The notes beneath the pieces were generated by a model. That model worked only from the letters and a program-made list of their open reading frames with translations. It searched no databases and was not told the origin of the DNA. Source: Marinobacterium rhizophilum DSM 18822 (lineage in GTDB: Bacteria > Pseudomonadota > Gammaproteobacteria > Pseudomonadales > Balneatricaceae). From it: a stretch of 64,000 nucleotides of DNA. The DNA is taken from positions 1 through 64,000 of the forward strand of contig NZ_KB899089.1 of assembly GCF_000378045.1 (NCBI RefSeq), written 5' to 3'. The position numbers and the translations under genes are program-made. Below are positions 1 through 11,018 of this stretch, one piece after another (the stretch's first letter is position 1; every line of letters starts with the position of its first letter).

Positions 1-1002
<1,002 letters not shown>

Positions 1003-1038
1003 GACAAGCGTCACAGCAAAAGTTTTGGCGTCAGCCAC

Positions 1039-1074
1039 CCGCTGCGCCTGGTACGCCAGGCACAGCGGCTTTTT
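1039..1074 (+). terminator. Rho-independent terminator between the ABC ATPase gene and mtlD
   Basis: A 13-bp stem with one C-A mismatch (CCGCTGCGCCTGG against CCAGGCACAGCGG) encloses a TACG tetraloop and is followed by CTTTTTAT. It lies 37 nt after the ATPase stop codon and about 80 nt before mtlD. Confidence 0.75.
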
Positions 1075-1154
1075 ATCGCACCCAATCCAGACTCGTTAGC
1101 CGCCGCCTGTTCTGCGCAGGTTCCTGACGATCTGGTACATCCCTGGTGATCCTT

Positions 1155-2633
1155 GTGAAACTTAACAATGACACGATCGCTCAGCTGGGCGAACACATAA
1201 CCCACCCCACCTACCCTCGCCAGGCATTGCGCCATGGCCTCGTGCACATCGGCGTCGGGGGCTTTCACCGCGCGCATGAGGCCGTCTATACCGAGCGCCT
1301 GCTGCGCCTGACGGAAGATCCGGACTGGGGCATCTGCGGCATCGGTTTGCGCGAAAGCGACCGTGCGATGCAGACTGCACTTAGCGGGCAGGATTACCTT
1401 TACAGCCTTATGGAACTGGGACAGGCTGAACAGCCTCGCGTAGAGGTCATTGGCGCCATCTGCAACTTCCTGTTTGCACCTGACAACCCCGCCGCCGTGC
1501 TGGAAAAGCTGGCTTCGCCCGAAACGCGCATCGTCTCCCTGACCATTACAGAAGGCGGCTACCTGCTGGACGATCACAGCGGTGCGTTCAATTTTGACCA
1601 CCCTGATATCGTACATGACCTGGCAAACCCGCAGTCACCGCGCAGCGTCTTCGGTTACCTCACCGCCGCTCTGGCAGCACGACGCGATCAGGGCCTGTCC
1701 GCTTTTACGCTGATGTCCTGTGACAATCTGCCCCACAACGGCAACAAGGCCCGCAGCGCCCTGCTCGCCTTTGCCAGCCAACATGATCAGTCATTGGCCG
1801 ACTGGATTGCCGCCCACGCCAGCTTCCCCAACAGCATGGTCGATCGCATTACGCCCATCACCACCGCTGCACACAAACAACTGCTGCAGCAAACTGCCGC
1901 CATTGACGATGCCTGGCCGGTGGTATGCGAACCGTTCATTCAGTGGGTCATGGAAGATGATTTCTGCAACGGCCGCCCAGCCTGGGAAAAGGTCGGCGTG
2001 CAGTTCACCCGGGACGTGGCGCCCTACGAAGAGATGAAGATGCGGCTGCTGAATGCCAGCCATTCGGCCATGAGCTACCTGGGCTACCTGGCGGGCTATC
2101 GCTACAGCCACGAAGTCATGCAGGACGCGGGGTTGAACAGCTTTATCCGCCGCTTTATGGATCTTGATGTCACTCCGACCCTGAGCCCCGTCGAGGGCAT
2201 TAACCTGGAGCAGTACAAGGATACCCTGATCGAGCGCTTCTCCAATCCGCGCATTGGCGACCAGCTGAGCCGCTTGTGCATGGACGGTTCCAGCAAGATT
2301 CCCAAGTTCATCCTGGCGACGCTGGAACAACGCCTCGGAGCTGGTGCCCCCATCGAGCGCTTTGGCCTGATCCTGGCGAGCTGGGCGCTCTATCTGCATC
2401 GGGCACAACAACCTGAAACCGGCTACCCGGTGGAAGATCCGTTAGCCGACCTGCTGCGGGTCGCCACCGCCCAACCCAGCGGGCTTGGCGGTCGCTTTCT
2501 GGCACTGGAGGAGATCTTCGGCCAGCAACTGCAGCATGCACCAAACCTTGCTGCCGCCGTTGATACAGCCTTGCAGCAACTGCAGGAACAGGGCGTTGCC
2601 GCAACGCTGGAGCAGATCAGCCAGGCGGCCTGA
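1155..2633 (+). CDS. mtlD: Mannitol 2-dehydrogenase family protein
   Basis: NAD-dependent oxidation of D-mannitol to D-fructose (polyol-specific long-chain dehydrogenase) in the cytosol. The N-terminal part carries the family signature HIGVGGFHRAHEAVY, and the catalytic stretch KMRLLNASHS matches the K-x-x-x-L-N-x-x-H-S motif. About 492 residues is full length for the family. I start at GTG 1155 because the protein then begins MKLNND as in relatives and GGTGAT sits 4 nt upstream; GTG 1146 would add three residues. The gene follows the transporter ATPase, so import and first oxidation are probably a pathway, although a terminator separates them. An altitol, arabinitol or fructuronate substrate cannot be excluded from sequence. 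Confidence 0.9.
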   Translation: MKLNNDTIAQLGEHITHPTYPRQALRHGLVHIGVGGFHRAHEAVYTERLLRLTEDPDWGICGIGLRESDRAMQTALSGQDYLYSLMELGQAEQPRVEVIGAICNFLFAPDNPAAVLEKLASPETRIVSLTITEGGYLLDDHSGAFNFDHPDIVHDLANPQSPRSVFGYLTAALAARRDQGLSAFTLMSCDNLPHNGNKARSALLAFASQHDQSLADWIAAHASFPNSMVDRITPITTAAHKQLLQQTAAIDDAWPVVCEPFIQWVMEDDFCNGRPAWEKVGVQFTRDVAPYEEMKMRLLNASHSAMSYLGYLAGYRYSHEVMQDAGLNSFIRRFMDLDVTPTLSPVEGINLEQYKDTLIERFSNPRIGDQLSRLCMDGSSKIPKFILATLEQRLGAGAPIERFGLILASWALYLHRAQQPETGYPVEDPLADLLRVATAQPSGLGGRFLALEEIFGQQLQHAPNLAAAVDTALQQLQEQGVAATLEQISQAA

Positions 2634-2672
2634 GTCCCGCCTGCAAAGACGCTCCAAGGGAGCGCACAACGC

Positions 2673-2700
2673 AAAAAGGCGACCCGAAGGTCGCCTTTTT
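2673..2700. terminator. Bidirectional terminator between mtlD and fba
   Basis: AAAAAGGCGACC, loop CGAA, GGTCGCCTTTTT form a perfect 12-bp stem with A- and T-runs on either side. It lies between two convergent genes and can serve both. Confidence 0.9.
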
Positions 2701-2717
2701 CATCACCCGATGAGGGT

Positions 2718-3782
2718 TTAGTTCACCTTGGCATTCAGCTCGCCACGCTCGTAGCGCGTAGCCATGTCTTCCAGCGACACTGCGCGCAGCTTGCTCGCAT
2801 TGCCGGCGGTGCCGAAGGCTTCGTAGCGGGCCACACAGATATCGCTCATGGCCGTCATGGTGGCCTTGAGGAATTTGCGCGGATCAAACTCGGACGGGTT
2901 CTGCGCCAGGAAGCGACGCACTGCACCGGTGGAGGCCAGACGCAGGTCGGTATCGATATTGACCTTGCGCACGCCGTACTTGATGCCTTCAACGATCTGC
3001 TCTACCGGCACACCGTAGGTTTCCGGAATCTCGCCACCGAATTCGTTGATCACCGCCAGCCATTCCTGGGGAACCGAGGACGAACCGTGCATGACCAGGT
3101 GAGTGCCCGGAATACGCTCATGGATCGCCCTGATGCGGTCAATGGCCAGGATATCCCCAGTGGGCGGGCGGCTGAACTTGTAGGCACCGTGGGAAGTCCC
3201 GCAGGCAATGGCCAGGGCGTCCACGTTGGTCTTGCTCACAAAGTCCGCGGCTTCATCCGGGTCGGTCAGCATCTGGTCATGGGTCAGGATGCCTTCGGCA
3301 CCGATGCCGTCTTCTTCACCGGCCTGACCGGTTTCGAGCGAACCCAGGCAGCCGAGCTCACCTTCCACCGACACGCCGCAGGCGTGGGCCATCTCGACGG
3401 TACGACGGGTCACGTCGACGTTGTATTCGTAGCTGGTCGGCGTCTTGCCGTCTTCACCCAGGGAGCCGTCCATCATCACGGACGAAAAGCCCATGGCGAT
3501 GGAACGCTGGCAGACCGCGGGAGAAGTGCCGTGATCCTGGTGCATGCACACCGGAACATGCGGAAATTCTTCGATCGCAGCCAGAATCATGTGGCGCAGG
3601 AAGTTGGAGCCGGCGTATTTGCGAGCACCGGCAGACGCCTGCACGATCACCGGAGAGTCGGTCTTGGCAGCCGCTTCCATGATGGCGCGCATCTGTTCCA
3701 GGTTGTTGACGTTAAAGGCTGGAATGCCATAGCCGAATTCGGCGGCATGGTCCAGCAGCTGACGCATGGAGATGAGAGCCAT
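2718..3782 (-). CDS. fba: Class II fructose-1,6-bisphosphate aldolase
   Basis: Zinc-dependent cleavage of fructose-1,6-bisphosphate to dihydroxyacetone phosphate and glyceraldehyde-3-phosphate, and the reverse reaction in gluconeogenesis. The start [12 protein letters not shown] is the one used by Pseudomonas homologues; an ATG five codons upstream is less likely because GAAGGG lies just ahead of 3782. The metal-binding segment CMHQDHG (about residues 79-85) is present, as are the conserved GTSHGAYKF and HGSSSVP segments. At 354 residues it is full length. It is last in the tkt-epd-pgk-fba operon and is preceded by a strong intercistronic hairpin. Confidence 0.97.
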   Translation of the reverse strand: MALISMRQLLDHAAEFGYGIPAFNVNNLEQMRAIMEAAAKTDSPVIVQASAGARKYAGSNFLRHMILAAIEEFPHVPVCMHQDHGTSPAVCQRSIAMGFSSVMMDGSLGEDGKTPTSYEYNVDVTRRTVEMAHACGVSVEGELGCLGSLETGQAGEEDGIGAEGILTHDQMLTDPDEAADFVSKTNVDALAIACGTSHGAYKFSRPPTGDILAIDRIRAIHERIPGTHLVMHGSSSVPQEWLAVINEFGGEIPETYGVPVEQIVEGIKYGVRKVNIDTDLRLASTGAVRRFLAQNPSEFDPRKFLKATMTAMSDICVARYEAFGTAGNASKLRAVSLEDMATRYERGELNAKVN

Positions 3783-3808
3783 TAGGTTACCCTTCATTTC
3801 AGTTCATG

Positions 3809-3833
3809 GAGTTGCCGCCTCAGGCGGCAACTC
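3809..3833 (-). other. Intercistronic hairpin upstream of fba
   Basis: GAGTTGCCGCC, loop TCA, GGCGGCAACTC: a perfect 11-bp stem with a 3-nt loop in the pgk-fba gap, ending about 27 nt before the fba start. No T-run follows on the transcribed strand, so it is more likely an mRNA-processing or stability element than a terminator. Confidence 0.6.
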
Positions 3834-3911
3834 GGATTCAATTCAATTCCCAGCCGCACGGATCAGTGACCGACACACCAGTGTATCGGCCCGTCCGCGG
3901 GCGCGGATAAT

Positions 3912-5078
3912 TCAGACGCCGCTGCGCGATTCCAGCATCGCGACGGCCGGCAGTACTTTCCCTTCGACGAACTCAAGGAAAGCGCCACCACCGGTGGAGA
4001 TGTAGGAGACCTGATCGGCGATACCATATTTGTCCACTGCCGCAAGGGTGTCGCCACCGCCCGCAATGGAGAAGCCCTGACTCTGGGCGATCGCCAGCGA
4101 CAGGGTCTTGGTGCCTTCGCCAAACTGGTCGAACTCAAACACCCCTACCGGGCCGTTCCAGATAATGGTGCCCGCGCTTTTGAGCAATTCGGCCAGGGCC
4201 GCAGCGGACTGCGGGCCAATGTCCAGAATCATGTCATCGGCGGCAACATCATCCACCAGCTTGACGGTCGCGGTGGCAGTTTCAGCAAACTCGGTTGCCA
4301 CTACGACATCCACCGGCAGCGGAATGGAGACCCGCTCCATCAGCGCCTTGGCCACCGGAATCAGGTCGTGCTCACACAGCGACTTGCCCACCGGCTTGCC
4401 AGCAGCCGCCAGGAAGGTATTGGCGATGCCACCGCCGACGATCAGCTGATCGACCTTGTCAGACAGCGAATTCAGCACTTCCAGCTTGGTGGAGACTTTG
4501 GAGCCACCGACGATCGCTGCCAGCGGACGGGCCGGGCTTTGCAGCGCCTTGCCCAGCGCTTCCAGCTCACCGGCCAACAGCGGACCGGCGCAGGCTTCTG
4601 GCGCAAAGCGGGCGACACCATGGGTCGACGCCTGGGCCCGGTGCGCGGTACCGAAGGCATCCATCACATAAACATCGCACAGCGCTGCCATCTTGCGTGA
4701 CAGGGCTTCATCGTCCTTCTTTTCACCGGCATTGAAACGCACGTTTTCAAGCAGGACCAGCTCGCCTTCAGCCACCTCAAAGCCACCGTCGACCCAGTCC
4801 TTGATCAGCGGTACGCTGCGACCCAGCAGCTTGCCGACATGGGCCGCTACCGGTGCCAGCGAATACTCTTCGTTGTACTCGCCTTCGGTCGGCCGCCCCA
4901 GGTGGGACATCACCATGACCTTGGCACCGGCTTTGAGCGCAAGCTCCAGAGTCGGCAGTGCCGCTCGAATGCGCGCATCCGATGTGACCTGGCCGTCCTT
5001 GACGGGCACGTTGAGATCTTCCCTGATCAGGACGCGTTTTCCGGCCAGATCAAGATCCGTCATTTTCAGTACGCTCAT
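3912..5078 (-). CDS. pgk: Phosphoglycerate kinase
   Basis: Transfers phosphate between 1,3-bisphosphoglycerate and ADP in glycolysis. The protein has 388 residues. It begins with the substrate-binding strand [11 protein letters not shown] and contains VMSHLGRPT and the C-terminal nucleotide-binding segments WNGPVGVFE and [10 protein letters not shown], all diagnostic. AGGA lies a few nucleotides before the ATG. It sits 54 bp downstream of epd and about 130 bp upstream of fba in the same operon. Confidence 0.98.
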   Translation of the reverse strand: MSVLKMTDLDLAGKRVLIREDLNVPVKDGQVTSDARIRAALPTLELALKAGAKVMVMSHLGRPTEGEYNEEYSLAPVAAHVGKLLGRSVPLIKDWVDGGFEVAEGELVLLENVRFNAGEKKDDEALSRKMAALCDVYVMDAFGTAHRAQASTHGVARFAPEACAGPLLAGELEALGKALQSPARPLAAIVGGSKVSTKLEVLNSLSDKVDQLIVGGGIANTFLAAAGKPVGKSLCEHDLIPVAKALMERVSIPLPVDVVVATEFAETATATVKLVDDVAADDMILDIGPQSAAALAELLKSAGTIIWNGPVGVFEFDQFGEGTKTLSLAIAQSQGFSIAGGGDTLAAVDKYGIADQVSYISTGGGAFLEFVEGKVLPAVAMLESRSGV

Positions 5079-5132
5079 TGATTGTCCTACCTATGCTTGA
5101 GTAATTAAAAAGCTGTAAATCGTATCAGGCGC

Positions 5133-6158
5133 TCAGTCACGGCAGTTGAGCCAGTGCCGTGCGACATCCATCATTCGGTTGGCAAAGCCCCATTCATTGT
5201 CGAACCAGCACAACATCTTCAGCAGGGTGCCGCCAACAACCCGGGTCTGGGTACCGTCAAACACGCCGGAACGCGGATCACGGTTGAAGTCCACCGACGC
5301 ATGCGGCTCCTCGGTATAGCCGAGCAATCCCTGCAAAGCGCCATTGGCACCGGCACGCATCAAGGCATTAACCTCCTCGGCAGAGGTTTCGCGCCGCACG
5401 TTGATCGACAGATCCATGGCCGACACATTGATGGTCGGCACGCGCAGATGCAGACACTCAAAACGCCCGGCCAAGTGTGGCAGCAATCTGTCGATGCCGC
5501 GATCAAGCCCGGTATCGACCGGAATGATCGACTGCAGTGCACTGCGGGTCAGGCGCAGATCTGTCTGGTGATAGCTGTCGATGACCGGCTGGTCGTTCAT
5601 CGCCGAGTGAATGGTGGTGGTCACGCCACTCACAATGCCAAATTCACGATCCAGCAAGTCCAGCACCGGCACCACGCAGTTGGTTGTGCAGGACGCCGCC
5701 GATACCACTGTCTGAGAGGCCTGCAGCAACTGCTGATTCAGCCCGTAAACGATGGTGGCATCCACATCCGCCGTGGCAGGCTGTGAAAACAGCAGCCTGC
5801 GCGCGCCCTTGGCCAGGTGCAGTTCGGCATTGTGCCGGTCCTTGAAGGCGCCGGAACACTCCAGCACCAGATCCACCTGCAGTTCGCGCCAGGGCAGGTT
5901 GCGCGGGTCCGGCTCATTGAGCACTCGAATCCGGTCGCCATCAATCAGCAGATTCTGACCATCATGGGACACCGGCAACGGAAAACGCCCGTGGGTGGTG
6001 TCATAGCGTGTCAGATAGCTGACCGTCTCGATATCCGACAGCTCATTCAGCGCCACCACCTCGAAGTCACGGCGAAAGCCGCACTCGTAGATGGCACGCA
6101 GTACACACTGCCCGATACGGCCATAACCGTTGATTGCAACGCGATATTTCATCGACAT
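5133..6158 (-). CDS. epd: D-erythrose-4-phosphate dehydrogenase
   Basis: A GAPDH-fold enzyme that oxidises erythrose-4-phosphate to 4-phosphoerythronate in the pyridoxal-phosphate pathway. The Rossmann motif NGYGRIGQ, the nucleophile in SAASCTTNC (Cys157) and the C-terminal WFDNEWGFANRMMD are present. I call Epd rather than Gap because of the Epd-like NELSDIETVSYLTRYDTTHGRF region and the operon position between tkt and pgk, as in Pseudomonas and enterics. Residual GAPDH activity is possible in this family. Two possible starts (6158 and 6152) lie close together and neither has a strong ribosome-binding site, which may mean coupling to tkt. Confidence 0.9.
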   Translation of the reverse strand: MSMKYRVAINGYGRIGQCVLRAIYECGFRRDFEVVALNELSDIETVSYLTRYDTTHGRFPLPVSHDGQNLLIDGDRIRVLNEPDPRNLPWRELQVDLVLECSGAFKDRHNAELHLAKGARRLLFSQPATADVDATIVYGLNQQLLQASQTVVSAASCTTNCVVPVLDLLDREFGIVSGVTTTIHSAMNDQPVIDSYHQTDLRLTRSALQSIIPVDTGLDRGIDRLLPHLAGRFECLHLRVPTINVSAMDLSINVRRETSAEEVNALMRAGANGALQGLLGYTEEPHASVDFNRDPRSGVFDGTQTRVVGGTLLKMLCWFDNEWGFANRMMDVARHWLNCRD

Positions 6159-6174
6159 CCGATGCCAAAGGCAA

Positions 6175-6192
6175 GGCCGGCAAAAGCCGGCC
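6175..6192 (-). other. Small intercistronic hairpin between tkt and epd
   Basis: GGCCGGC, loop AAAA, GCCGGCC: a perfect 7-bp GC stem in the 43-bp tkt-epd gap. There is no T-run. It is the first of two hairpins inside this operon. Confidence 0.5.
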
Positions 6193-6201
6193 CTGGAGCA
6201 G

Positions 6202-8196
6202 TTAAAGTATCGATTTCACGGTATCGACGACATTTTCGACGGTAAAGCCGAAGTACTTGAACAGTTCGCCAGCCGGGGCCGATTCGCCGAAGCTGCGCAT
6301 GCCGACGATCGCGCCGTTAAGGCCAACATACTTGTACCAGTAGTCTGCCTGGGCCGCTTCCACCGCCACACGGGCGCTGACCTGGGCCGGCAGAACCGAC
6401 TCGCGGTAGGCCGCATCCTGGGCTTCAAAGCGATCAGTGGACGGCATGGAAACGACCCGTACCTGCTTGCCTTCAGCACTCAGCACTTCAGCGGCATCCA
6501 TGACCAGACCCACTTCGGACCCGGTAGCGATCAGGATAACGTCGGGCTGAGCGGCACAGTCACGCAGAATGTAGCCACCCTTGGCAACATTGGCGAGCTG
6601 CTCGGCGCTACGGGCCTGGTGCGGCAGGTTCTGACGCGAGAAAATAAGCGCGCTCGGGCCATCGGTGCGCTCCAGCGCAGACTTCCAGGCCACTGCGGAT
6701 TCCACCGCATCACACGGACGCCACAGGCTCATGTTCGGTGTGTGGCGCAGGTTGGAGATCTGCTCGACCGGCTGATGCGTCGGACCATCTTCACCCAGAC
6801 CGATGGAGTCGTGGGTATAGACGTGGATCGCACGCTGCTTCATCAGCGCCGCCATACGCAGGGCGTTGCGGGCATATTCCATGAACACCAGGAAGGTGGC
6901 GCCATAGGGAATGAAGCCGCCGTGCAGCGCAATGCCGTTCATGATGGCCGACATGCCAAATTCGCGCACGCCGTAGAACAGATAGTTGCCGTTGGCGTCG
7001 TTCTTGCTGACACCCTTGGCACCGGACCAGATAGTCAGGTTGGAGCCGGCCAGATCCGCCGAGCCGCCGAGCAGCTCAGGCAGCATGGGACCAAACGCAT
7101 TAAGGGCATTCTGGGACGCCTTGCGCGAAGCAATGGTATCGCCCTTGTCAGCCACTTCCTGAATCCAGGCGTCGGCTTTCTCGGCAAAGTCCGCCGGCAG
7201 ATCGCCGCTGATGCGACGCAGCAGCTGGTCGGCCAGTTCCGGGAACTCGGCACGGTAGGCGGCAAAACGGCTGTTCCACTCGTTTTCGGCAAGGCTGCCT
7301 GCCTCGCGGGCATCCCAGTCGTCGTAAATGTCCTGCGGTACTTCGAACGGGCCATGGGACCAGCCCAGACGTGCACGGGTCAGGGCAATCTCATCTTCGC
7401 CCAGCGGCGCACCGTGGCAGTCTTCCTTGCCTTCCTTGTTGGGGGAACCAAAACCGATGATGGTCTTGCAGCAGATCAGGGTCGGCTGTTCGGTGTTGGC
7501 CTGGGCCTGTTCGATGGCGGCACGGATCTGATCCGGGTCATGCCCATCGACACCGGCGATGACCTGCCAGCCGTAGGCTTCAAAACGCTTGGGCGTGTCG
7601 TCGGTGAACCAGCCTTCCACTTCGCCATCGATGGAGATGCCGTTGTCATCCCAGAACGCGATCAGCTTGCCAAGACCCAGGGTACCTGCCAGGGCGCAGG
7701 ACTCATGGGAGATACCTTCCATCATGCAGCCATCGCCCATGAAGGCATAGGTGAAGTGATCAATGATGTCGTGGCCGTCACGGTTAAACTGCGCCGCCAG
7801 TGTTTTCTCGGCGATGGCAAAACCGACGGCGTTGGAGACGCCCTGGCCCAGCGGGCCGGTCGTGGTTTCAACGCCCGGGCAGTAGCCATACTCGGGATGG
7901 CCTGCCGTTTTGGAGTGCAGCTGACGGAAGTTTTTGATGTCCTCGATGCTGACGTCGTAACCGGTCAGGTGCAGCAGCGAGTAAACCAGCATGGAGCCAT
8001 GACCGTTGGACAGTACGAAACGGTCACGATCGAACCACTGCGGGTTAGTCGGGCTATGTTTCAGAAAATCGTTCCAAAGCACTTCGGCGATATCCGCCAT
8101 GCCCATGGGCGCTCCGGGGTGACCGGATTTCGCTTTCTGGACAGCGTCCATACTCAGCGCACGAATGGCGTTGGCAAGTTCTCTGCGAGAGGACAT
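6202..8196 (-). CDS. tkt: Transketolase
   Basis: Thiamine-diphosphate enzyme that moves two-carbon ketol units between pentose-phosphate and glycolytic sugars. At 664 residues it is full length. Seen in order: N-terminal [25 protein letters not shown], cofactor-binding [12 protein letters not shown], the pyrimidine-binding domain with [14 protein letters not shown], and the C-terminal segment ending in a GFTVENVVD-type motif. The start at 8196 has AGGAG 8-9 nt upstream. It is first in the operon with epd, pgk and fba, and its product erythrose-4-phosphate is the substrate of the next enzyme. It is transcribed divergently from metK. Confidence 0.98.
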   Translation of the reverse strand: MSSRRELANAIRALSMDAVQKAKSGHPGAPMGMADIAEVLWNDFLKHSPTNPQWFDRDRFVLSNGHGSMLVYSLLHLTGYDVSIEDIKNFRQLHSKTAGHPEYGYCPGVETTTGPLGQGVSNAVGFAIAEKTLAAQFNRDGHDIIDHFTYAFMGDGCMMEGISHESCALAGTLGLGKLIAFWDDNGISIDGEVEGWFTDDTPKRFEAYGWQVIAGVDGHDPDQIRAAIEQAQANTEQPTLICCKTIIGFGSPNKEGKEDCHGAPLGEDEIALTRARLGWSHGPFEVPQDIYDDWDAREAGSLAENEWNSRFAAYRAEFPELADQLLRRISGDLPADFAEKADAWIQEVADKGDTIASRKASQNALNAFGPMLPELLGGSADLAGSNLTIWSGAKGVSKNDANGNYLFYGVREFGMSAIMNGIALHGGFIPYGATFLVFMEYARNALRMAALMKQRAIHVYTHDSIGLGEDGPTHQPVEQISNLRHTPNMSLWRPCDAVESAVAWKSALERTDGPSALIFSRQNLPHQARSAEQLANVAKGGYILRDCAAQPDVILIATGSEVGLVMDAAEVLSAEGKQVRVVSMPSTDRFEAQDAAYRESVLPAQVSARVAVEAAQADYWYKYVGLNGAIVGMRSFGESAPAGELFKYFGFTVENVVDTVKSIL

Positions 8197-8489
8197 TAAA
8201 ACAACTCCTGGGATTTAGACCCGAACAAGTAAGAGAGTGTGGAGGACTGAAATTTTGAAAGGCGTAATTTTCGCTTAGTTGCTCGTCAGCATCAAATGGG
8301 AATCGATCTTTTTTAGCTCTGAATGAGGTAATTTCATCTGAATCCAGGAAAATTTCATTAAAAACGCCGGCATCCGTCATGCTTTTTGCATCCATCGCCG
8401 GTAAAATGCGCGCAATTATGAAATTGCCTGGCCAGTCTGGCACGGTTTCCTGTTTGTTTTACCCCTGAAAAAGAGGATGCATAGCTGAG
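8197..8489. promoter_or_regulatory. Divergent tkt/metK control region
   Basis: No gene is seen in these 293 bp, which are more AT-rich than their surroundings. AATTTCAT occurs at 8330-8337 and again at 8351-8358, exactly 21 bp apart (two helical turns). A perfect inverted repeat GCAATT-ATGA-AATTGC lies at 8412-8427, close to metK, and TAAAAT at 8402 could be a -10 element. In Pseudomonas an ArsR-type S-adenosylhomocysteine sensor gene lies between metK and tkt; here it is missing and only possible operators remain. I see no S-box or SAH riboswitch core. Confidence 0.45.
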
Positions 8490-9680
8490 ATGAGCGAATA
8501 CGGCTTGTTCACTTCCGAATCCGTGTCTGAAGGTCATCCGGACAAGATTGCGGACCAGATTTCCGACGCAGTACTTGATTCCATCATTGCTGAAGACAAA
8601 TACGCCCGCGTGGCCTGCGAGACCATGGTCAAGACCGGTGTCGCCATCGTGTCCGGCGAAATCAGCACCAGTGCCTGGATCGATCTGGAGAACCTCGTCC
8701 GTGACGTCATTTGCAAGATCGGCTACACCTCTTCCGATGTGGGCTACGACGGCGAAACCTGCGGCGTCATCAACATCATTGGCAAGCAGTCCATTGATAT
8801 CGCCCAGGGCGTTGACCGCTCCCGCCCCGAAGATCAGGGCGCTGGCGACCAGGGCCTGATGTTCGGCTACGCCTCCAATGACACCGACGTACTGATGCCG
8901 GCGCCGATTACCTATGCCCACCGTCTGGTTGAACGCCAGGCCGAAGCACGCCGTTCAGGTCTGCTGCCCTGGTTGCGTCCGGATGCCAAGTCCCAGGTCA
9001 CCTTCCGTTACGAAAACGGCAAGCCCTGTGGCATTGACGCGGTCGTACTGTCCACTCAGCACAACCCGGAAGTTCACCAGGAAGACCTGCGCGAAGCGGT
9101 GATGGAGCTGATCATCAAGCACGTCCTGCCGGCCGAATGGATCAGCCGCGACACCAAATTCCACATCAACCCGACCGGCAAATTCGTTATCGGCGGTCCG
9201 GTTGGCGACTGTGGCCTCACCGGTCGCAAGATCATCGTTGATACCTACGGCGGTATGGCCCGTCACGGTGGTGGCGCATTCTCCGGCAAGGACCCGTCCA
9301 AGGTCGACCGTTCCGCCGCTTACGCCGGCCGTTACGTTGCCAAGAACATCGTCGCCGCGGGCCTCGCTGATCGCTGCGAGATCCAGGTGTCCTACGCCAT
9401 CGGCGTGGCCGAGCCCACTTCGGTGTCCATCAACACCTTTGGCACCGGCAAGATCTCCGATGAAAAGATCATCCAGCTGGTCGGTGCACACTTCGACCTG
9501 CGTCCGTTCGCCATTACCCGCATGCTCGACCTGCTGCACCCGATGTACCAGGCCACCGCGGCCTACGGGCACTTCGGCCGCGACCCTTACGAGATGACGG
9601 TCGGCAACGACACGTTCACCGCGTTCACGTGGGAGCGCACCGACAAGGCTGACGCACTGCGCGCCGACGCCGGTCTCTGA
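8490..9680 (+). CDS. metK: S-adenosylmethionine synthetase
   Basis: Makes S-adenosylmethionine from methionine and ATP. The 396-residue protein carries the family signatures: N-terminal [25 protein letters not shown], the P-loop-like [16 protein letters not shown], and C-terminal GHFGRD. The ATG at 8490 is preceded by AAGAGGA at longer-than-usual spacing. The gene stands alone, with its own upstream region and a strong terminator. It complements the metX-metW pair elsewhere in the window, which makes the methionine it uses. Confidence 0.98.
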   Translation: MSEYGLFTSESVSEGHPDKIADQISDAVLDSIIAEDKYARVACETMVKTGVAIVSGEISTSAWIDLENLVRDVICKIGYTSSDVGYDGETCGVINIIGKQSIDIAQGVDRSRPEDQGAGDQGLMFGYASNDTDVLMPAPITYAHRLVERQAEARRSGLLPWLRPDAKSQVTFRYENGKPCGIDAVVLSTQHNPEVHQEDLREAVMELIIKHVLPAEWISRDTKFHINPTGKFVIGGPVGDCGLTGRKIIVDTYGGMARHGGGAFSGKDPSKVDRSAAYAGRYVAKNIVAAGLADRCEIQVSYAIGVAEPTSVSINTFGTGKISDEKIIQLVGAHFDLRPFAITRMLDLLHPMYQATAAYGHFGRDPYEMTVGNDTFTAFTWERTDKADALRADAGL

Positions 9681-9707
9681 TACGGAATCGCCGACAAGCG
9701 TCGGCAC

Positions 9708-9740
9708 AAAAAAGGGGCTGCCATTGGCAGCCCCTTTTTT
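9708..9740. terminator. Terminator after metK, usable from both sides
   Basis: A-run then GGGGCTGCC, loop ATT, GGCAGCCCC and a T-run form a perfect stem. A second small hairpin (CGCCGAC/GTCGGC) lies immediately upstream. It separates the convergent metK and BMP genes. Confidence 0.92.
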
Positions 9741-9782
9741 ATGCATGGCGTATTTAAACTGCGGGCCCGACGGCGGTGGCGG

Positions 9783-10868
9783 TTATTTCGGTAACTCGCC
9801 TTCGACACCCTCAACGTAGTAGCCCATCGACAGCAGCTCCTTGTCGGACAGCACCTCGCCCTCTGCCGCCACCAGATCACCGGCCTGATTTTTCACAGGC
9901 CCTGCAAAGGGGTGTAGCGTGCCATCGACGATCTGCTGCTTGAGATCTATGACCAGGCTCTGCACATCAGCCGGGACCGCATCACTCATGGGCGCGATAT
10001 CCACGTACCCCGCCGACAGACCCAGCCAGACGTCCTCCGCCTTCCAGCTGCCATCAATCACAGCCCGCGCCTTGGCCTCGTACAACGGGCCCCAGTTGAA
10101 CACTGACGCACTCAGGTGCGCTTTCTTGCCGTACAGCGACATGTCGGAGTTGTGGCCAAAGGCATAGACACCCTTGGCTTCGGCCGCCTGAATCGGGCCC
10201 GCGGAATCGGTATGCTGGCTAATCACATCGGCACCCTGCAGAATCAGACTCTCGGCGGCCTCGAGCTCTTTCGCCGGGTCATACCAGGAGCTGACCCAGA
10301 CCACTTTAACGGTGGCTTCGGGATTGACACTGCGCAGCCCCCGAGTGAAGGCATTGATGCCACGCACCACTTCCGGAATCGGGAAGGAACCCACGTAGCC
10401 CACCACATTGCTCTTGGTCATCTTGCCGGCTATCACCCCTGTCAGGTAGCGCGACTCATAGATGCGCCCCATGTAAGTGCCCACGTTGGCAGCGCGCTTG
10501 TAGCCGGTGGCGTGTTCGAAGGCCACTTTGGGAAACTGCTTGGCCACCTTCAGGGTCGGATTCATGTAACCGAAGGACGTTGTGAAAATCAGCTCGTGAC
10601 CGCTCTTGGCCAACTGACGAATCACACGCTCGGAGTCCGCGCCCTCGGCGACGTTTTCGACGTAGGTTGATGTCACCTGGTCGCCCAGCTTTTCCTCCAT
10701 GTACTTGCGGCCCTTGTCATGGGCATAGGTGTAACCCGCATCGCCGGTCGGCCCAATATAAACGAAGCCCACCTTCAGCGGCTCCTTGGCCAGTGCCGCA
10801 CCGGATACCATAGCGGCCAGTACCAGCGCCGAGACCGTGCGAACCAGAGTTCCCAATTGCATTGCCAT
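9783..10868 (-). CDS. BMP-family ABC transporter substrate-binding protein (nucleoside uptake)
   Basis: Periplasmic or membrane-tethered ligand-binding protein of the Bmp/PnrA/Med family, which binds purine or pyrimidine nucleosides. An N-terminal signal peptide ends near SGAALA. The mature chain starts KEPLKVGFVYIGPTGDAGYT and contains the family segments TTSFGYM and GYVGSFPIPEVVRGINAF. I start at ATG 10868 (AGGAG 10 nt upstream) because the upstream GTG at 10877 lies too close to that site. There is no lipobox Cys, so it is probably soluble. It is last in a four-gene import operon and is preceded by a strong hairpin that may raise its relative yield. Confidence 0.9.
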   Translation of the reverse strand: MAMQLGTLVRTVSALVLAAMVSGAALAKEPLKVGFVYIGPTGDAGYTYAHDKGRKYMEEKLGDQVTSTYVENVAEGADSERVIRQLAKSGHELIFTTSFGYMNPTLKVAKQFPKVAFEHATGYKRAANVGTYMGRIYESRYLTGVIAGKMTKSNVVGYVGSFPIPEVVRGINAFTRGLRSVNPEATVKVVWVSSWYDPAKELEAAESLILQGADVISQHTDSAGPIQAAEAKGVYAFGHNSDMSLYGKKAHLSASVFNWGPLYEAKARAVIDGSWKAEDVWLGLSAGYVDIAPMSDAVPADVQSLVIDLKQQIVDGTLHPFAGPVKNQAGDLVAAEGEVLSDKELLSMGYYVEGVEGELPK

Positions 10869-10900
10869 AGATCCCACTCTCCTGTCGTTATTTACCTGGC

Positions 10901-10930
10901 AATCAAGCAGGTGTTCCTGCCTGCTTGATT
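10901..10930 (-). other. Hairpin in the leader of the substrate-binding protein gene
   Basis: AATCAAGCAGG, loop of 8 nt, CCTGCTTGATT: a perfect 11-bp stem about 33 nt ahead of the BMP start codon on the minus strand. No T-run follows. Hairpins between transporter subunit genes often protect the mRNA of the highly expressed binding protein; that role is inferred. Confidence 0.55.
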
Positions 10931-11018
10931 ATGGCCGCTGAAAATCGGGCGTAATTTTGCGCCTCAGCTTAACTGCTCGGTACTCTCATACCGACTCGTA
11001 ACAAACCCCTTCACCCCG

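Noticed and set aside
6130-8199. Very long open frame (689 codons) on the plus strand opposite transketolase
   Set aside because: It is the antisense shadow of tkt: no family resemblance, and GC-rich third positions in tkt keep the opposite frame free of stops.
8197-8489. Possible SAM or SAH riboswitch before metK
   Set aside because: No recognisable S-box or SAH-riboswitch core; the repeats look like protein-binding sites instead.
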